Shown piece after piece: positions 1 through 9,454 of a stretch of DNA of 35,236 nucleotides (positions within the stretch are counted from its first letter, which is position 1; every line of letters starts with the position of its first letter). Origin of the DNA: Clostridiaceae bacterium (lineage in GTDB: Bacteria > Bacillota > Clostridia > DSM-8532). The stretch covers positions 1 through 35,236 of the forward strand of contig JAAYTU010000014.1 in the NCBI GenBank assembly GCA_012523705.1, read 5' to 3'. The notes under the pieces were generated by a model. The model had not been told where the DNA came from, searched no databases, and was given only the letters and a program-made list of their open reading frames with translations. The position numbers were made by a program, and so were the translations under genes.

Positions 1-989
1 AAGGAGATCATTGCAATCATCATTACAGGCATCATTGCTGAGTTTAAATCCTCTATTTTGCTTACATATGCTCCGCTGACGGCATTCATCATGGCATATA
101 AGGTATAACCCAGTAAGAAATATATGATTGTAAAGATTGCCGATTTATCAGTAAAGGCTGACAGCGAGATTTCCATTCCAAATAGCATAAAATCATCAGG
201 CAGTATGTATTTATAGCATAATGCACCTGCAAGTATAAACAATACAAACTGGGAAAGGCCTGCCAATCCCATGCCGAGACATTTTCCTATAAGTATCCTA
301 GAAGGCTTTGAGGATACCACCAGAGTTTCAATAACTCTCGATGTCTTTTCAGTGGCCACTGACATGGATACACCATAGCCGTAGAAGTATATTGCAAAAA
401 ATATAAGCATGGTAAGAACAATTCCCAGCATATATCCGCTAAAATCCATACCTCCCACAAACTCCTGGGTCATATCCAGGGTTGATTGAGCAAAGGCAAT
501 GGTCTCTTCATCAATTCCCTTAGAATTCAAAGTATTTGATATATATATATCACTTAATAGCTCAGATATCTCAGATGCCGAAACTCTGCTCATAAAGTCC
601 TTATTGGTAAAGGCTATAACAGGCAGACCATCAGAACCCTTGTTAATTTGAATTATAGAAATATCACCGTCGGCCTTTACAGCTTCCTTATACTCTGCAA
701 TTTTTGCAGGCTCACCCTTTTCAAATCGAATACTTGTTATAGTATCAGATAATGTCTCAAGCCCATTTTCGATCAATACCTCTTCATCGATATAATAACA
801 AACTGGCAATGATTCATCAGGCTCTGCAGTGCCAGGATCCTGAGTGCCGCCATCAACTGAAGCGACTAAACCCGGAATAGCAGACAACAAAACAATTAGG
901 CCCAGAATTATAATGGTAGTTATGATAAATGCTTTCTTTCTTACTGCGTCACGAAATGTAAATGCAAAGATGGTCAGTATCTGTTTCAT
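1..989 (-). CDS. ABC-2 type (NatB-like) exporter permease, partial
   Basis: Membrane subunit of an ABC exporter. I read it directly from the minus strand: it begins MKQILTIFAF, has a first membrane segment at about residues 20-42, then a hydrophilic extracytoplasmic domain of roughly 130 residues, then the start of a multi-helix region around the motif VATEKTSRVIETL. This N-terminal helix, large loop and C-terminal helix bundle, together with the ATEK...R..E motif, is typical of the NatB/YhaP group of ABC-2 permeases. The start codon overlaps the stop of the upstream ATPase gene by 4 bp (ATGA), so the two are probably translationally coupled. The 3' end lies outside the window; about 329 codons are visible. 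Substrate is unknown: NatAB in Bacillus exports sodium, but relatives export other compounds. Confidence 0.85.
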   Translation of the reverse strand, partial: MKQILTIFAFTFRDAVRKKAFIITTIIILGLIVLLSAIPGLVASVDGGTQDPGTAEPDESLPVCYYIDEEVLIENGLETLSDTITSIRFEKGEPAKIAEYKEAVKADGDISIIQINKGSDGLPVIAFTNKDFMSRVSASEISELLSDIYISNTLNSKGIDEETIAFAQSTLDMTQEFVGGMDFSGYMLGIVLTMLIFFAIYFYGYGVSMSVATEKTSRVIETLVVSSKPSRILIGKCLGMGLAGLSQFVLFILAGALCYKYILPDDFMLFGMEISLSAFTDKSAIFTIIYFLLGYTLYAMMNAVSGAYVSKIEDLNSAMMPVMMIAMIS

Positions 990-1879
990 TCTTCAGCACC
1001 AACCTTTCCTATAAAGATTTCATTTAAAGAAGGTTCCGTTATTTCATATTTCACAGGATATATTCCTGCCTCAAGAATCTTGTTTAAAAAGCTGTTTGCC
1101 ATTTCATCTCCGGTTATCCTGTATTCTGTCTCGTCAGCTCTTTCTCTGATTAATTGAAGACCTTCCTCCAGTGCAAATGCCGATATATCCTGATCGGTTT
1201 TTATTATAAGGTTTGTATGTCCATAGCCTGATTTAATCTGGCTGAGATTACCCTGAAGTATGGTCTTTCCCTTATGTAATATAACTAGATTCTTGCAGTA
1301 TTCTTCGACCGTTGACATTTGATGGCTGCTTAATACAATATATTTCCCTGCCTCAACAAGCTCATATAAAAGATTTCGCATCATTTCTGTGTTTACAGGA
1401 TCAAGCCCCGAAAATGGCTCATCAAGGAATATTAGCTTCGGATCATGAATGAGAGTAGTAATCAGCTGAATCTTTTGTTGATTACCCTTAGACAGCTTCT
1501 CAGTGAGCATGTTCTTATATTCGATTACTCCAAGGCGGTCCATTAATGATTGGGCTGATTCTTTTGCTTCGTGCTTTTTCATCCCCCTGAGCACACCAAA
1601 ATATATCAACTGTTCCAGGACAGTAGTTTTCATATATATGCCTCGCTCCTCGGGCATATATCCGAAATTCATTTCCCTTGTAATTATCTTGTCATCCCAA
1701 TAGCTTGATCCACTATCAGGCGGCATAATTCCGAGTATCATCCTTATGGTTGTTGTCTTCCCGGCACCATTTGTACCTATTAATCCAAAGACGCCTGGTT
1801 CTGCCATTTCAAAGCTGATATCATCTACGGCTACCTTCCCGTCAAAGGTCTTAGTTAAATTTTGTACTCTAAGGCTCAT
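986..1879 (-). CDS. ABC exporter ATP-binding protein, NatA-like
   Basis: ATPase subunit partnering the permease that overlaps its stop codon. A Walker A motif (GTNGAGKTTT), the signature LSKGNQQ, Walker B with LIFLDEPFSGLDP and the switch histidine in LSSHQM are all visible. The C-terminal about 80 residues (DUF4162-like region) are common in NatA/YhaQ-type ATPases. I place the start at the ATG at 1879 (MSLRVQNL, 297 aa), preceded by AGGG; an in-frame GTG at 1897 would add six residues but lacks a better ribosome site. It follows the methyltransferase gene by 76 bp on the same strand and may be read from the same transcript. Substrate not determinable. Confidence 0.9.
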   Translation of the reverse strand: MSLRVQNLTKTFDGKVAVDDISFEMAEPGVFGLIGTNGAGKTTTIRMILGIMPPDSGSSYWDDKIITREMNFGYMPEERGIYMKTTVLEQLIYFGVLRGMKKHEAKESAQSLMDRLGVIEYKNMLTEKLSKGNQQKIQLITTLIHDPKLIFLDEPFSGLDPVNTEMMRNLLYELVEAGKYIVLSSHQMSTVEEYCKNLVILHKGKTILQGNLSQIKSGYGHTNLIIKTDQDISAFALEEGLQLIRERADETEYRITGDEMANSFLNKILEAGIYPVKYEITEPSLNEIFIGKVGAEE

Positions 1880-1955
1880 AAAACACATCCCTATCACAAA
1901 ATATTCTGATTAATTATATAGGTCATTTATGGAAAAATCAATTGCCAGTTCTCTG

Positions 1956-2555
1956 TTATTCATTTACTGACCTGTAAACACGTATTCCACCCTTTTTTTC
2001 GATATCTTCAACATTTCCGAAGACCTCATTCATTATTCTTTTAAGAGTGGATCCCCCCTTGTTATGAAACGCAACCAGCCAAAGGGCTCCATTTTTTAAA
2101 AGATGATCCTTTGCACCCGAAATAATCTTGCTGTATACTGCCTTTCCAGCAGCTATGGGAGGGTTAGAAAGAATGTCTCCAAAAAGCCTTCCTTCCAGCT
2201 CTGAGTATAGATTGCTTTTTAATACTTCAATATCAAAGTCGTTGCTTTGAGCATTTTTCTTAGTATAAAAAACAGCCCTCTCATTAATATCTACGGCTGT
2301 AATCTGCATATGAGGATACCTTGATTTTATATACAGCGAAATGGGCCCGATTCCGCATCCCATATCAAGAAGAAAGTTTCCGGCTTTTGAGGGCCTATAG
2401 CTTTCAATTAAAAGCTGAGTAGCTCTGTCCACCTTGTTGGAAAAGGCAAAAACTCCGCTCACAGAAGTAAACTTTAGTTCTATTCCCTTGATGTTATAGC
2501 TAAATTCAATCTCTTTTATATCCGATTGAGGATTTTCACTATAGTAATGCTCCAT
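1956..2555 (-). CDS. class I SAM-dependent methyltransferase (RsmC/YbxB-like)
   Basis: A 199-residue methyltransferase of the 'small' MTS family. The SAM-binding glycine motif is LLDMGCGIGPIS, followed by the acidic ribose-binding position in AVDINERA, and the catalytic-type motif SNPPI at the end of strand 4. NPP[IFY] is characteristic of N-methyltransferases acting on bases or amide nitrogens. The closest family resemblance is to RsmC-like 16S rRNA guanine N2-methyltransferases, but at 199 aa it is the single-domain form common in Firmicutes (YbxB). The start ATG is preceded by GGAGG with 6 bp spacing. It sits 40 bp downstream of the corrinoid importer ATPase gene, so it is probably co-transcribed; no functional link to cobalamin is evident. 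Confidence 0.8.
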   Translation of the reverse strand: MEHYYSENPQSDIKEIEFSYNIKGIELKFTSVSGVFAFSNKVDRATQLLIESYRPSKAGNFLLDMGCGIGPISLYIKSRYPHMQITAVDINERAVFYTKKNAQSNDFDIEVLKSNLYSELEGRLFGDILSNPPIAAGKAVYSKIISGAKDHLLKNGALWLVAFHNKGGSTLKRIMNEVFGNVEDIEKKGGIRVYRSVNE

Positions 2556-2595
2556 TCTCTACCTCCATATCCTGGGGACTGTTCCGTGTCCAGCC

Positions 2596-3351
2596 TCACT
2601 TCCAATTGTAAAGTATCCCCTTCATCCATTCGGCAACATCGACATTATACACCGCTTGTAAATTATCTTGCGTCAATACTTCGTTGATAGGTCCTTTTGC
2701 ATAAGCTTTTCCGTCAAACATTAAAATGGCCTTGTTGCCATAGACATACGCAGTGTTCAAATCATGAACTACAGCTAATACAGCTCTGTTATCCTTCTTT
2801 ACCCATTCCTTTATTATATCAAATATTGCTATTTGATATTGTAAATCTAAATGAGTCGTGGGCTCATCCAGAATCAGAATCTGAGGATCCTGTGCAAAGA
2901 CCTGGGCCAAAAAGACCCGCTGAAGCTCCCCACCAGAAAGGGTTAAAATAGAGCGATTTTGAATATCAGACAACCCTGTAAGCTTCAGAGACTGTTCAAT
3001 TTTTTCCCTGTCTCTGTTATCGAGTCTTCCAAGCAAAGCCTTCTGGTGAGAATATCTGCCCAGACTTACAACATCATAAACCGTATGTGCAAACTGAAGC
3101 TGACGCCTTTGAGTCAAAACCCCGATTTTCCTGGCTAATTCTTTTCTTTTATACTTATTTATATCAATATTGTCGAAAAGAACTCCTCCCTCATGGGGAA
3201 CTACACCCATAATACCCTTAAAAAGAGTGGTTTTGCCTGCCCCATTAGGACCTGCGACCATGAAAATATCATGCTCCTTTAGCTCAAAGGAAACATGGTC
3301 AACTATCTTTTTGTTGTCAATGGTAACCGATAATCCCTTAACCTTTAACAT
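2596..3351 (-). CDS. btuD: cobalamin/iron-chelate ABC transporter ATP-binding protein
   Basis: ATPase of a FecCDE/BtuCDF-type importer (251 aa). Visible motifs are Walker A (GPNGAGKTT), the signature LSGGELQR, Walker B LILDEPTTHLDL and the switch histidine in VVHDLN. Energises uptake through the BtuC-like permease encoded just upstream on the same strand. The assignment to corrinoids rather than siderophores rests on the cobalamin riboswitch at the head of the operon. The ribosome site is poor: AGGAG lies 16 bp before the ATG, and a 29-bp tandem repeat separates this gene from btuC. Confidence 0.85.
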   Translation of the reverse strand: MLKVKGLSVTIDNKKIVDHVSFELKEHDIFMVAGPNGAGKTTLFKGIMGVVPHEGGVLFDNIDINKYKRKELARKIGVLTQRRQLQFAHTVYDVVSLGRYSHQKALLGRLDNRDREKIEQSLKLTGLSDIQNRSILTLSGGELQRVFLAQVFAQDPQILILDEPTTHLDLQYQIAIFDIIKEWVKKDNRAVLAVVHDLNTAYVYGNKAILMFDGKAYAKGPINEVLTQDNLQAVYNVDVAEWMKGILYNWK

Positions 3352-3392
3352 GAATAACTTAGCTTTACTCCTTTGCTCTTTACTTTAGTATT

Positions 3393-3471
3393 TTTCTCAG
3401 AAGCCTTTCGCTTTAGCACTCCTTTTTAGAAGCCTTTCGCGTGAGCATTCCATCTCAAAAGCCTTTCCTTG
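3393..3471 (-). repeat. three-copy 29-bp tandem repeat between btuC and btuD
   Basis: On the plus strand the core AGAAGCCTTTCGC occurs at 3399 and 3428, and a diverged copy (AAAAGCCTTTCC) at 3457. The period is exactly 29 bp. The outermost copy includes the last codons and stop of btuC, so the array looks like a duplication of the 3' end of that gene into the intergenic space. Confidence 0.7.
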
Positions 3472-4534
3472 ATTTTTTATAAAAAATATAAATAAATATT
3501 AATGCACCAATCAATGATGTAACTACTCCTATTGGTAATTCGGCAGGGCTAATAATTGTTCTGGATAATAGATCGGCAGCCATAAGAAAGCTTGCCCCGG
3601 ATAAAACAGAAAAAGGTAGCAGCTTTTTATGTCCCGGGCCTGTGATAAATCTTGTGATATGAGGAATCACAAGGCCCACAAATCCTATGGTTCCACTCAC
3701 TGCAACAGAAGCTCCAACTAATACCGATACCATAATCAGGATCAAAAGCTTTACTCTTTTTGTGCTGACACCTATATAGCGCGCCTGCTCTTCTCCTAGT
3801 GAAAAGGCGTCCAGCTCGCGGCTTAATGCAAGAAGTATTACTGTGGCGATTATAAAAAGAGGCAGCATCAGACATACATGAGACCAGCCCCGGCCGGAGA
3901 AGGATCCCATTGTCCAGAATATTACCTGCTTCAAGCCTTCTCCCGAAAGAGCTACAATCAAGCTATTTATGCTATTTATAAGCATTGTAAAAATAATACC
4001 CATAAGAATTATGGTTTGGGTTGATAAATGGTAATCTATTTTGTATGACAGAAATAATATCAATACCAAAGATAAAAAGGAGAAGATTATACTCATAACT
4101 ACAATGCCGATGCCTGGGATAAAGGGGATATTCGTATTAAGAGCAATTGCCAAAATGGCCCCTAATGTGCCACCTGATGTTATTCCCAATGTGGATCCAT
4201 CGGCAAGAGGATTCTTAAGAAGACCTTGCATAACCGCTCCCGAAAGCGAAAGGGCCGCACCCACCATAGCTGCAAGTATTGCTCTGGGAAGACGAATGTT
4301 CATTATTATTGTAATATTATTCTCTGGAATATTACTTATATCTCCGGTGCCAAATAAGGAATTCACAATAATCTTGAAAGTTTGAACCGGATGGAATCCA
4401 ATACTTCCGGCAGATATAGAAAAAAAGAGTACAACAAAGAATAAAAGCACACTAAAAAGCAGAACCAGAAAAGAGGGTGACTTTACTCCGGCATCCCCTG
4501 AAAAATTATAATTTTCTAAATTATGGTTCCTCAT
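3455..4534 (-). CDS. btuC: FecCD-family ABC permease, probable corrinoid importer
   Basis: Polytopic permease of 359 residues with about ten hydrophobic segments. Family hallmarks are visible: NIRLPRAILAAMVGAALSLSGAVMQGLLKNPLADG near residue 80, GFVGLVIPHITRF near residue 290, and ELPIGVVTSLIGALIFIYIFYK at the C-terminus. Works as a homodimer with two copies of the BtuD-like ATPase and receives substrate from the BtuF-like lipoprotein. The start ATG follows a G-rich ribosome site (GGGGGG, 4 bp spacing), 20 bp after btuF. The gene ends inside the first copy of a tandem repeat. Substrate is inferred from the upstream riboswitch. Confidence 0.87.
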   Translation of the reverse strand: MRNHNLENYNFSGDAGVKSPSFLVLLFSVLLFFVVLFFSISAGSIGFHPVQTFKIIVNSLFGTGDISNIPENNITIIMNIRLPRAILAAMVGAALSLSGAVMQGLLKNPLADGSTLGITSGGTLGAILAIALNTNIPFIPGIGIVVMSIIFSFLSLVLILFLSYKIDYHLSTQTIILMGIIFTMLINSINSLIVALSGEGLKQVIFWTMGSFSGRGWSHVCLMLPLFIIATVILLALSRELDAFSLGEEQARYIGVSTKRVKLLILIMVSVLVGASVAVSGTIGFVGLVIPHITRFITGPGHKKLLPFSVLSGASFLMAADLLSRTIISPAELPIGVVTSLIGALIFIYIFYKKSRKGF

Positions 4535-4554
4535 AAGTCCCCCCCCACAGCTTA

Positions 4555-5523
4555 TCAGTATATTAGCTTAACAAGTTCTTTAGCTCCATCCAGCAGCCTT
4601 GGTCCGGGACGGGTAACCATATCTCCATCTATCATAAATACTTTATCGTTTTTTACTGCCCCAGTCTGATTCCAATTTGCCCTTGATTTTATATCCCCTA
4701 CAGGATCATCTATACCTGTAAGGGGACTTGCTGTGGTAATAATAACATCGGGATTTCGAGTTAGTACTTGCTCTTCAGAGATAGCTGACCATCCTTCGAT
4801 ATCCTCGAAAATATTATTTGCTCCAACTATTTCTATAAGCTCATGAATAAAGGTATTTCTACCACAAGACCAAAGCCCGTACTCAAGAGGAGAAACCTCC
4901 ACAAAAATACTGACCGCTTTATTTCTCTCAACTGCAGCCCGTATGTCATCAAATCCCTCTTTCATTGCATTTACAAGGGCTTGGGCCTCTTCTTCCTTGC
5001 CCACTGTTTTACCTATAATTCCTATAACATCAAAGGTCTCTGAAAGGTTATTAGCCTCTGTTACTATTACATTTACTCCAGACTCCTCTAATTGATAAAT
5101 CTGATCCTCCATGGCAGACATATTCCCTAATATGACAACATCGGCTTCTAAAGCCAGTATAGCTTCCACATTTAACATTTCACCAGTGGGAAGCTTTGGC
5201 TTATTTTCAGTTTCTTCAGGATGGTTACAGTATTCACTGACAGCAACAATGCTTTCTCCGCAATTCAAAGAATACAGTATCTCAGTATTTGAGGGCATTA
5301 GCGACACTATTTTTTCAGGTACCTTTTCGAAGGGAACCTCTATCCCTCTGCTGTCAACTACAGTAAAACCGGTTTGTAAGCCTGTCTGGTTCTCTTCTAA
5401 AGAAGGCACCTGGCTTTGAGGTGCCGATTCGGTCGGCTGCCCTGATTGGAATCCGCAGGCCGATAATAGAAAAACCAGACTAAATACAACCAGAATGAAT
5501 AGCAGCTTATACGTTTTTTTCAT
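4555..5523 (-). CDS. btuF: corrinoid ABC transporter substrate-binding lipoprotein
   Basis: Extracytoplasmic binding protein of the BtuF/FhuD helical-backbone class (322 aa from the chosen start). The N-terminus MKKTYKLLFILVV is followed by a lipobox (LLSAC), so the mature protein is a membrane-anchored lipoprotein. The segment PEKIVSLMPSNTEILYSL and the later EADVVILGN are typical of the family. I prefer the ATG at 5523 because GAGAGGAG lies 9 bp upstream; an earlier in-frame start would add 13 residues ahead of the signal peptide. First gene of the operon; its leader contains the cobalamin riboswitch, which is the main reason to assign a corrinoid substrate. Confidence 0.87.
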   Translation of the reverse strand: MKKTYKLLFILVVFSLVFLLSACGFQSGQPTESAPQSQVPSLEENQTGLQTGFTVVDSRGIEVPFEKVPEKIVSLMPSNTEILYSLNCGESIVAVSEYCNHPEETENKPKLPTGEMLNVEAILALEADVVILGNMSAMEDQIYQLEESGVNVIVTEANNLSETFDVIGIIGKTVGKEEEAQALVNAMKEGFDDIRAAVERNKAVSIFVEVSPLEYGLWSCGRNTFIHELIEIVGANNIFEDIEGWSAISEEQVLTRNPDVIITTASPLTGIDDPVGDIKSRANWNQTGAVKNDKVFMIDGDMVTRPGPRLLDGAKELVKLIY

Positions 5524-5586
5524 TAATAAAGACTCCTCTCGTATTGAAAAACTTACAACCAAATGATAGTTTCCCCAAATACGAAA

Positions 5587-5621
5587 CCCGGCTGCATGCT
5601 GATTTATAGCAGGCCGCCGGG
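5587..5621 (-). terminator. stem-loop between riboswitch and btuF (possible expression platform)
   Basis: Inverted repeat with arms CCCGGC/GCCGGG and an inner TGCT/AGCA pairing. On the minus strand it is followed by TTTCGTATTT, a weak U-rich run. It lies downstream of the aptamer and upstream of the btuF ribosome site, so it could be the ligand-dependent terminator. The U-tract is imperfect, and no anti-terminator was worked out. Confidence 0.45.
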
Positions 5622-5704
5622 AGGTAAGAATCCTATGGCTAATAAATGGCTTGATAAAACAAAGCCGTTCTATAGCTTATTCTTAACCCCAGAAGAAACA
5701 TCCA

Positions 5705-5905
5705 TAATGGCAGGTCTCCCGACTTAGCATCATCCTCCACGGCACCTTCCCGTAAGTATTACTTTACAGTGGTTATTCACATTAGAATTATATTTCAATG
5801 TGATATCTGCCGTATCGTCAGCATCACGGTTGCTGGGACAGTCCGGGAATTACAGACAGTGAGACAGGTTTAGCTCAGTCTGCTGCACCCGGTTCCCTAT
5901 TAAGC
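5705..5905 (-). promoter_or_regulatory. cobalamin riboswitch
   Basis: Read on the minus strand, the leader contains AATAGGGAACCGGGTGC near its 5' end, GACTGTCCCAGCAACCGTGA in the middle and GTCGGGAGACCTGCC (B12 box) at 5709-5723. These are the conserved blocks of the cobalamin aptamer in the correct order and spacing, with an extra hairpin arm between the last two. It sits in the leader of btuFCD, where adenosylcobalamin binding normally lowers importer expression. Confidence 0.93.
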
Positions 5906-5944
5906 ATTTTCATGCACCATAATGTATTATTTGATTGTGCTACA

Positions 5945-5973
5945 ATTATAAACGCATTGTCCCTTTTATTCAA
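5945..5973 (-). promoter_or_regulatory. sigma-70/A promoter of the btu operon
   Basis: Minus-strand TTGAAT (5973-5968), 17-bp spacer, TATAAT (5950-5945). The expected start near 5938 lies about 35 bp ahead of the riboswitch aptamer. It begins immediately after the stop codon of the upstream kinase gene. Confidence 0.8.
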
Positions 5974-5982
5974 GGCCGGGCT

Positions 5983-6738
5983 TTATTCATAGTCAACTAC
6001 ATCGGCCCAGCGAAGCAGGAATTCCTTTTCCTCAGGCTTTCCTTTTACAGATTGTGATGCTGCGACTATTGGAAGCCATTTTTGTACATATTGCTTTGCG
6101 GTGTCAGTCTTTTTACAGAACAGGTTAAGATATTTATCACCATTTACAGTATCGCCCGCCAAGCAGAACAACAGGTAGGTTCTTGCCACATCAGCACTTG
6201 CATTTCCCTGGGTGGCATGGGACCAGTCAAGAATATATGGAATACCTTCATTGTTCATTATTATGTTCGTAGGGTTAAAGTCACCATGGCAAACCTTTTT
6301 ATGGACTGGCAGAGCATCTAGGCGAGTATGAAGCTCATAACGGGTAGTGGCATCAAGCTCAGTCTCAGAAATCTTTCTGTGCATTTTATCCTTCAGCTTG
6401 TTCAGAAGAGGGCATTCCTGTGCATGCATTTCTATTTGCAGATTAACAAACCTTTCTAAGTATTCGTCGTATTTGTCAGGCTCCTGCTCCATCATTTCTG
6501 CCATTGTTTTACCCTCAATAAACTCGGTTACAATGGCCCATTTGCCATCAATCATGCCAACCTCAATCAGCTTGGGGATATGGAGATTAGTCTCCTCAAC
6601 TCTTGCATGATTCAGGGCTTCATTGAGGATATTGGCCTTTGAAAAGCCCTCATCGAAAACCTTGATTGCAAGATTTCCATCTTTATATACGGTTTTGTTT
6701 GTTCTTACAGCAATTATTTTACTTTTATCAAGCTTCAT
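5983..6738 (-). CDS. aminoglycoside phosphotransferase (APH)-family small-molecule kinase
   Basis: A 251-residue protein of the APH/choline-kinase fold. The catalytic loop reads HGDFNPTNII (HGDxxxxN) and the metal-binding motif is YILDWSHA (D in place of the DFG aspartate). Upstream, AIVTEFIEGKTMAEM matches the hinge region. Cytosolic; transfers phosphate from ATP to a hydroxylated small molecule that cannot be deduced. The start has an excellent AGGAGGGG site that lies within the last codons of adhE, and the genes are only 12 bp apart, so the two are almost certainly co-transcribed. This suggests a housekeeping or metabolite-related kinase rather than antibiotic resistance. Confidence 0.85.
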   Translation of the reverse strand: MKLDKSKIIAVRTNKTVYKDGNLAIKVFDEGFSKANILNEALNHARVEETNLHIPKLIEVGMIDGKWAIVTEFIEGKTMAEMMEQEPDKYDEYLERFVNLQIEMHAQECPLLNKLKDKMHRKISETELDATTRYELHTRLDALPVHKKVCHGDFNPTNIIMNNEGIPYILDWSHATQGNASADVARTYLLFCLAGDTVNGDKYLNLFCKKTDTAKQYVQKWLPIVAASQSVKGKPEEKEFLLRWADVVDYE

Positions 6739-6750
6739 TTCTTTCCCCTC

Positions 6751-9372
6751 CTAAACCTTCTGATTAGTCCCGTAATAGGCATTCAGATACATTTGTCTGA
6801 TCTCGCTCATAAGTGGGTAACGAGGATTTGCACCTGTGCATTGGTCATCAAAGGCCTGCTCCACCATTTCCTCAAGGCTGTCTAAGAATACCTTCTCATC
6901 AACTCCATAGTCTCTTATAGTCTTTTTAATTTCAACCTTTTCCTTAAGCTCTTCTATATATTTAACCAAGTTTTTAACCAGTTCATCATCATTTTTACCC
7001 TTTAGACCTAAATACCTGGCTATTTCAGCATATCTTGAAAGGGCATGAGGATGATCATACTGAGAAAATGTACCCATCTTTGGAGGAGCCTCTTCTGAAT
7101 TAAAGCGGATTACCTCATTTATAAGCAATGCGTTGGCTACACCGTGAGGAATATCATGGAATGCACCCAGCTTGTGAGCCATTGAATGGCACACTCCTAA
7201 GAAGGCATTCGCGAAGGCCATACCCGCCATGGTTGCAGCGTTTGCCATCTTCTCTCTTGCTACAGGGTCCTTAGGCCCATTATCATAAGCTCTTGGCAAA
7301 TACTCAAATACATTCTTAAGCGATCCCAGCGCGAGGCTGTCAGTATAATCGGTAGCCATCACAGAAGCATATGCCTCAACAGCGTGGGTAACTACATCTA
7401 TACCCGATGCAGCAGTCAATCCTTTAGGAGCATTCATCATCAGGTCTGCATCCACAATAGCCATATGTGGCATCAGCTCGTAATCAGCCAGCGGATACTT
7501 TACTCCTGTAGTTTCATCAGTAATAACAGCGAAGGGAGTAACCTCACTGCCTGTTCCGGCGGAGGTGGGGATAGCAATAAAGTAAGCTTTTTCGCCCATC
7601 TTTGGGAAGGTATATACGCGTTTTCTGATATCTACAAATCTCATGGCCATATCCATAAAATCTGCTTCAGGATGCTCATAAAGAACCCACATGATCTTAG
7701 CCGCGTCCATAGCAGATCCGCCACCAATAGCAATTATGCAATCCGGTTCAAAGGAGCTCATGAGCTTTGCCCCTTCCTTTGCACTTGCCAGTGTAGGATC
7801 GGGAGCCACACCATAAAATGTTGTGTGCTTAACACCAATTTCATCCAGCTTATCAGTGACCGGCTTTGTATAACCATTGGCATACAGGAATTGGTCAGTT
7901 ACAATAAACACTTTTTTCTTGCCTAATACTGTTTTAATCTCATCAAGAGCCACAGGCAGGCAACCCTTTTTTATGTAGACCTTTTCAGGAGCTCTAAACC
8001 AAAGCATATTTTCTCTCCTCTCAGCCACTGTTTTAATATTCAATAGATGCTTTACTCCAACATTTTCAGAAACGCTGTTTCCGCCCCATGATCCACAGCC
8101 CAGAGTAAGGGATGGAGCCAGCTTAAAGTTATATAGATCACCAATTCCACCATGGGATGAAGGTGTGTTGAGTAATATACGGCAGGTCTTCATTCTGGCA
8201 GCAAACTCGTCATATTTATCCTTTGCAGTCAAGGGATTAAGGTAAGCAGATGCAGTGTGCCCATATCCCCCATCAGCAATTAGATGCTCGGCCTTGGATA
8301 ATGCTTCTGAAAAGTCCTTAGCCTTGTACATCGCAAGTACAGGAGATAATTTTTCATGGGCAAATTCCTCAGACAGCTCAACGCTCTCTACCTCACCTAT
8401 TAATATCTTGGTGTTTTCCGGAACCTTAAATCCTGATAACTCCGCAATCCTGAATGCTGTCTGGCCTACTATTTTTGCATTTAAAGCGCCGTTGATGATT
8501 ATTGTTTTTCTAACCTTATCTAACTCTGATTTATTAAGGAAATAGCAGCCTCTTTTTTTAAACTCATCCTTTACCTCTTTATATACCTTATCGAGTACTA
8601 TAACCGATTGCTCAGATGCACAAATCATACCATTATCAAAGGTTTTTGAATGAATAATGGAGTTAACAGCCAGTATAACATCTGCAGAATCATCGATTAT
8701 AGCAGGTGTGTTTCCGGCACCTACTCCTATTGCTGGTTTGCCGCTTGAATAAGCAGATTTAACCATCCCCGGGCCACCGGTAGCAAGAATAATATCGGAG
8801 GACTTCATTAAGTGATTTGTCATTTCTAATGACGGAATGTCAATCCAATCAATAATTCCTTCAGGCGCACCGGCTGCAACTGCTGCTTCCAATACAATCC
8901 TTGAAGCTTCTATCGTACACTTCTTAGCTCTTGGGTGAGGGCTGATAACAATGCCGTTTCTTGTTTTAAGAGCAATAAGAGTCTTAAATATAGCTGTTGA
9001 GGTTGGGTTGGTGGTAGGAATTACAGCGGCAACTACACCTACCGGCTCAACAATCCTCTTTATTCCATAGGCCTTATCCTCTTCAATCACTCCACAGGTC
9101 TTTACATCCTTATATGCATTATAGATATACTCTGATGCATAATGATTCTTGATGACCTTATCCTCAACAACGCCCATCCCTGTTTCTTCAACCGCCATCT
9201 TCGCAAGAGAAATTCTCTTTTTATTCGCAGCTGATGCTGCGGCTAAAAAGATTTTGTCTACCTGCTCCTGAGTATAGGTGGCAAATATTCTTTGAGCCTC
9301 TTTTACCCGCTCCAGGGCAATTTTTAACTTTTCTACATTGTCTACAATATCTCTTTTTTTGTTCTTATCCAT
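6751..9372 (-). CDS. adhE: bifunctional acetaldehyde-CoA / alcohol dehydrogenase
   Basis: Fermentative AdhE: reduces acetyl-CoA to acetaldehyde (N-terminal CoA-acylating aldehyde dehydrogenase) and acetaldehyde to ethanol (C-terminal iron-dependent alcohol dehydrogenase), regenerating NAD+. The aldehyde half shows the catalytic cysteine in GMICASEQS. The alcohol half shows [23 protein letters not shown] and the iron-binding histidines in [18 protein letters not shown] place the start at the ATG at 9372 (MDKNKKRD, 873 aa) with GGGAG 6 bp upstream; a TTG further upstream would add 11 Lys-rich residues. Length fits the family. The leader carries Rex operators, so expression probably rises when NADH is high. 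It could also consume acetaldehyde from the DeoC reaction encoded further right. Confidence 0.96.
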   Translation of the reverse strand: MDKNKKRDIVDNVEKLKIALERVKEAQRIFATYTQEQVDKIFLAAASAANKKRISLAKMAVEETGMGVVEDKVIKNHYASEYIYNAYKDVKTCGVIEEDKAYGIKRIVEPVGVVAAVIPTTNPTSTAIFKTLIALKTRNGIVISPHPRAKKCTIEASRIVLEAAVAAGAPEGIIDWIDIPSLEMTNHLMKSSDIILATGGPGMVKSAYSSGKPAIGVGAGNTPAIIDDSADVILAVNSIIHSKTFDNGMICASEQSVIVLDKVYKEVKDEFKKRGCYFLNKSELDKVRKTIIINGALNAKIVGQTAFRIAELSGFKVPENTKILIGEVESVELSEEFAHEKLSPVLAMYKAKDFSEALSKAEHLIADGGYGHTASAYLNPLTAKDKYDEFAARMKTCRILLNTPSSHGGIGDLYNFKLAPSLTLGCGSWGGNSVSENVGVKHLLNIKTVAERRENMLWFRAPEKVYIKKGCLPVALDEIKTVLGKKKVFIVTDQFLYANGYTKPVTDKLDEIGVKHTTFYGVAPDPTLASAKEGAKLMSSFEPDCIIAIGGGSAMDAAKIMWVLYEHPEADFMDMAMRFVDIRKRVYTFPKMGEKAYFIAIPTSAGTGSEVTPFAVITDETTGVKYPLADYELMPHMAIVDADLMMNAPKGLTAASGIDVVTHAVEAYASVMATDYTDSLALGSLKNVFEYLPRAYDNGPKDPVAREKMANAATMAGMAFANAFLGVCHSMAHKLGAFHDIPHGVANALLINEVIRFNSEEAPPKMGTFSQYDHPHALSRYAEIARYLGLKGKNDDELVKNLVKYIEELKEKVEIKKTIRDYGVDEKVFLDSLEEMVEQAFDDQCTGANPRYPLMSEIRQMYLNAYYGTNQKV

Positions 9373-9454
9373 GCCCATCTCCCTTTCTTTTTTGGATTTA
9401 TCCAAATAATCCAGACAATTAAATTATAGTTGTTTCCATTGATCTACTAAATGA

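Noticed and set aside
5983-6738. Antibiotic-resistance aminoglycoside kinase
   Set aside because: Only the general APH fold is visible, and the gene is co-transcribed with adhE without any mobile-element context.
7384-7926. 180-codon plus-strand ORF inside adhE
   Set aside because: It lies antisense to the well-conserved AdhE coding frame and has Cys/His/Ser-rich composition typical of a shadow frame.
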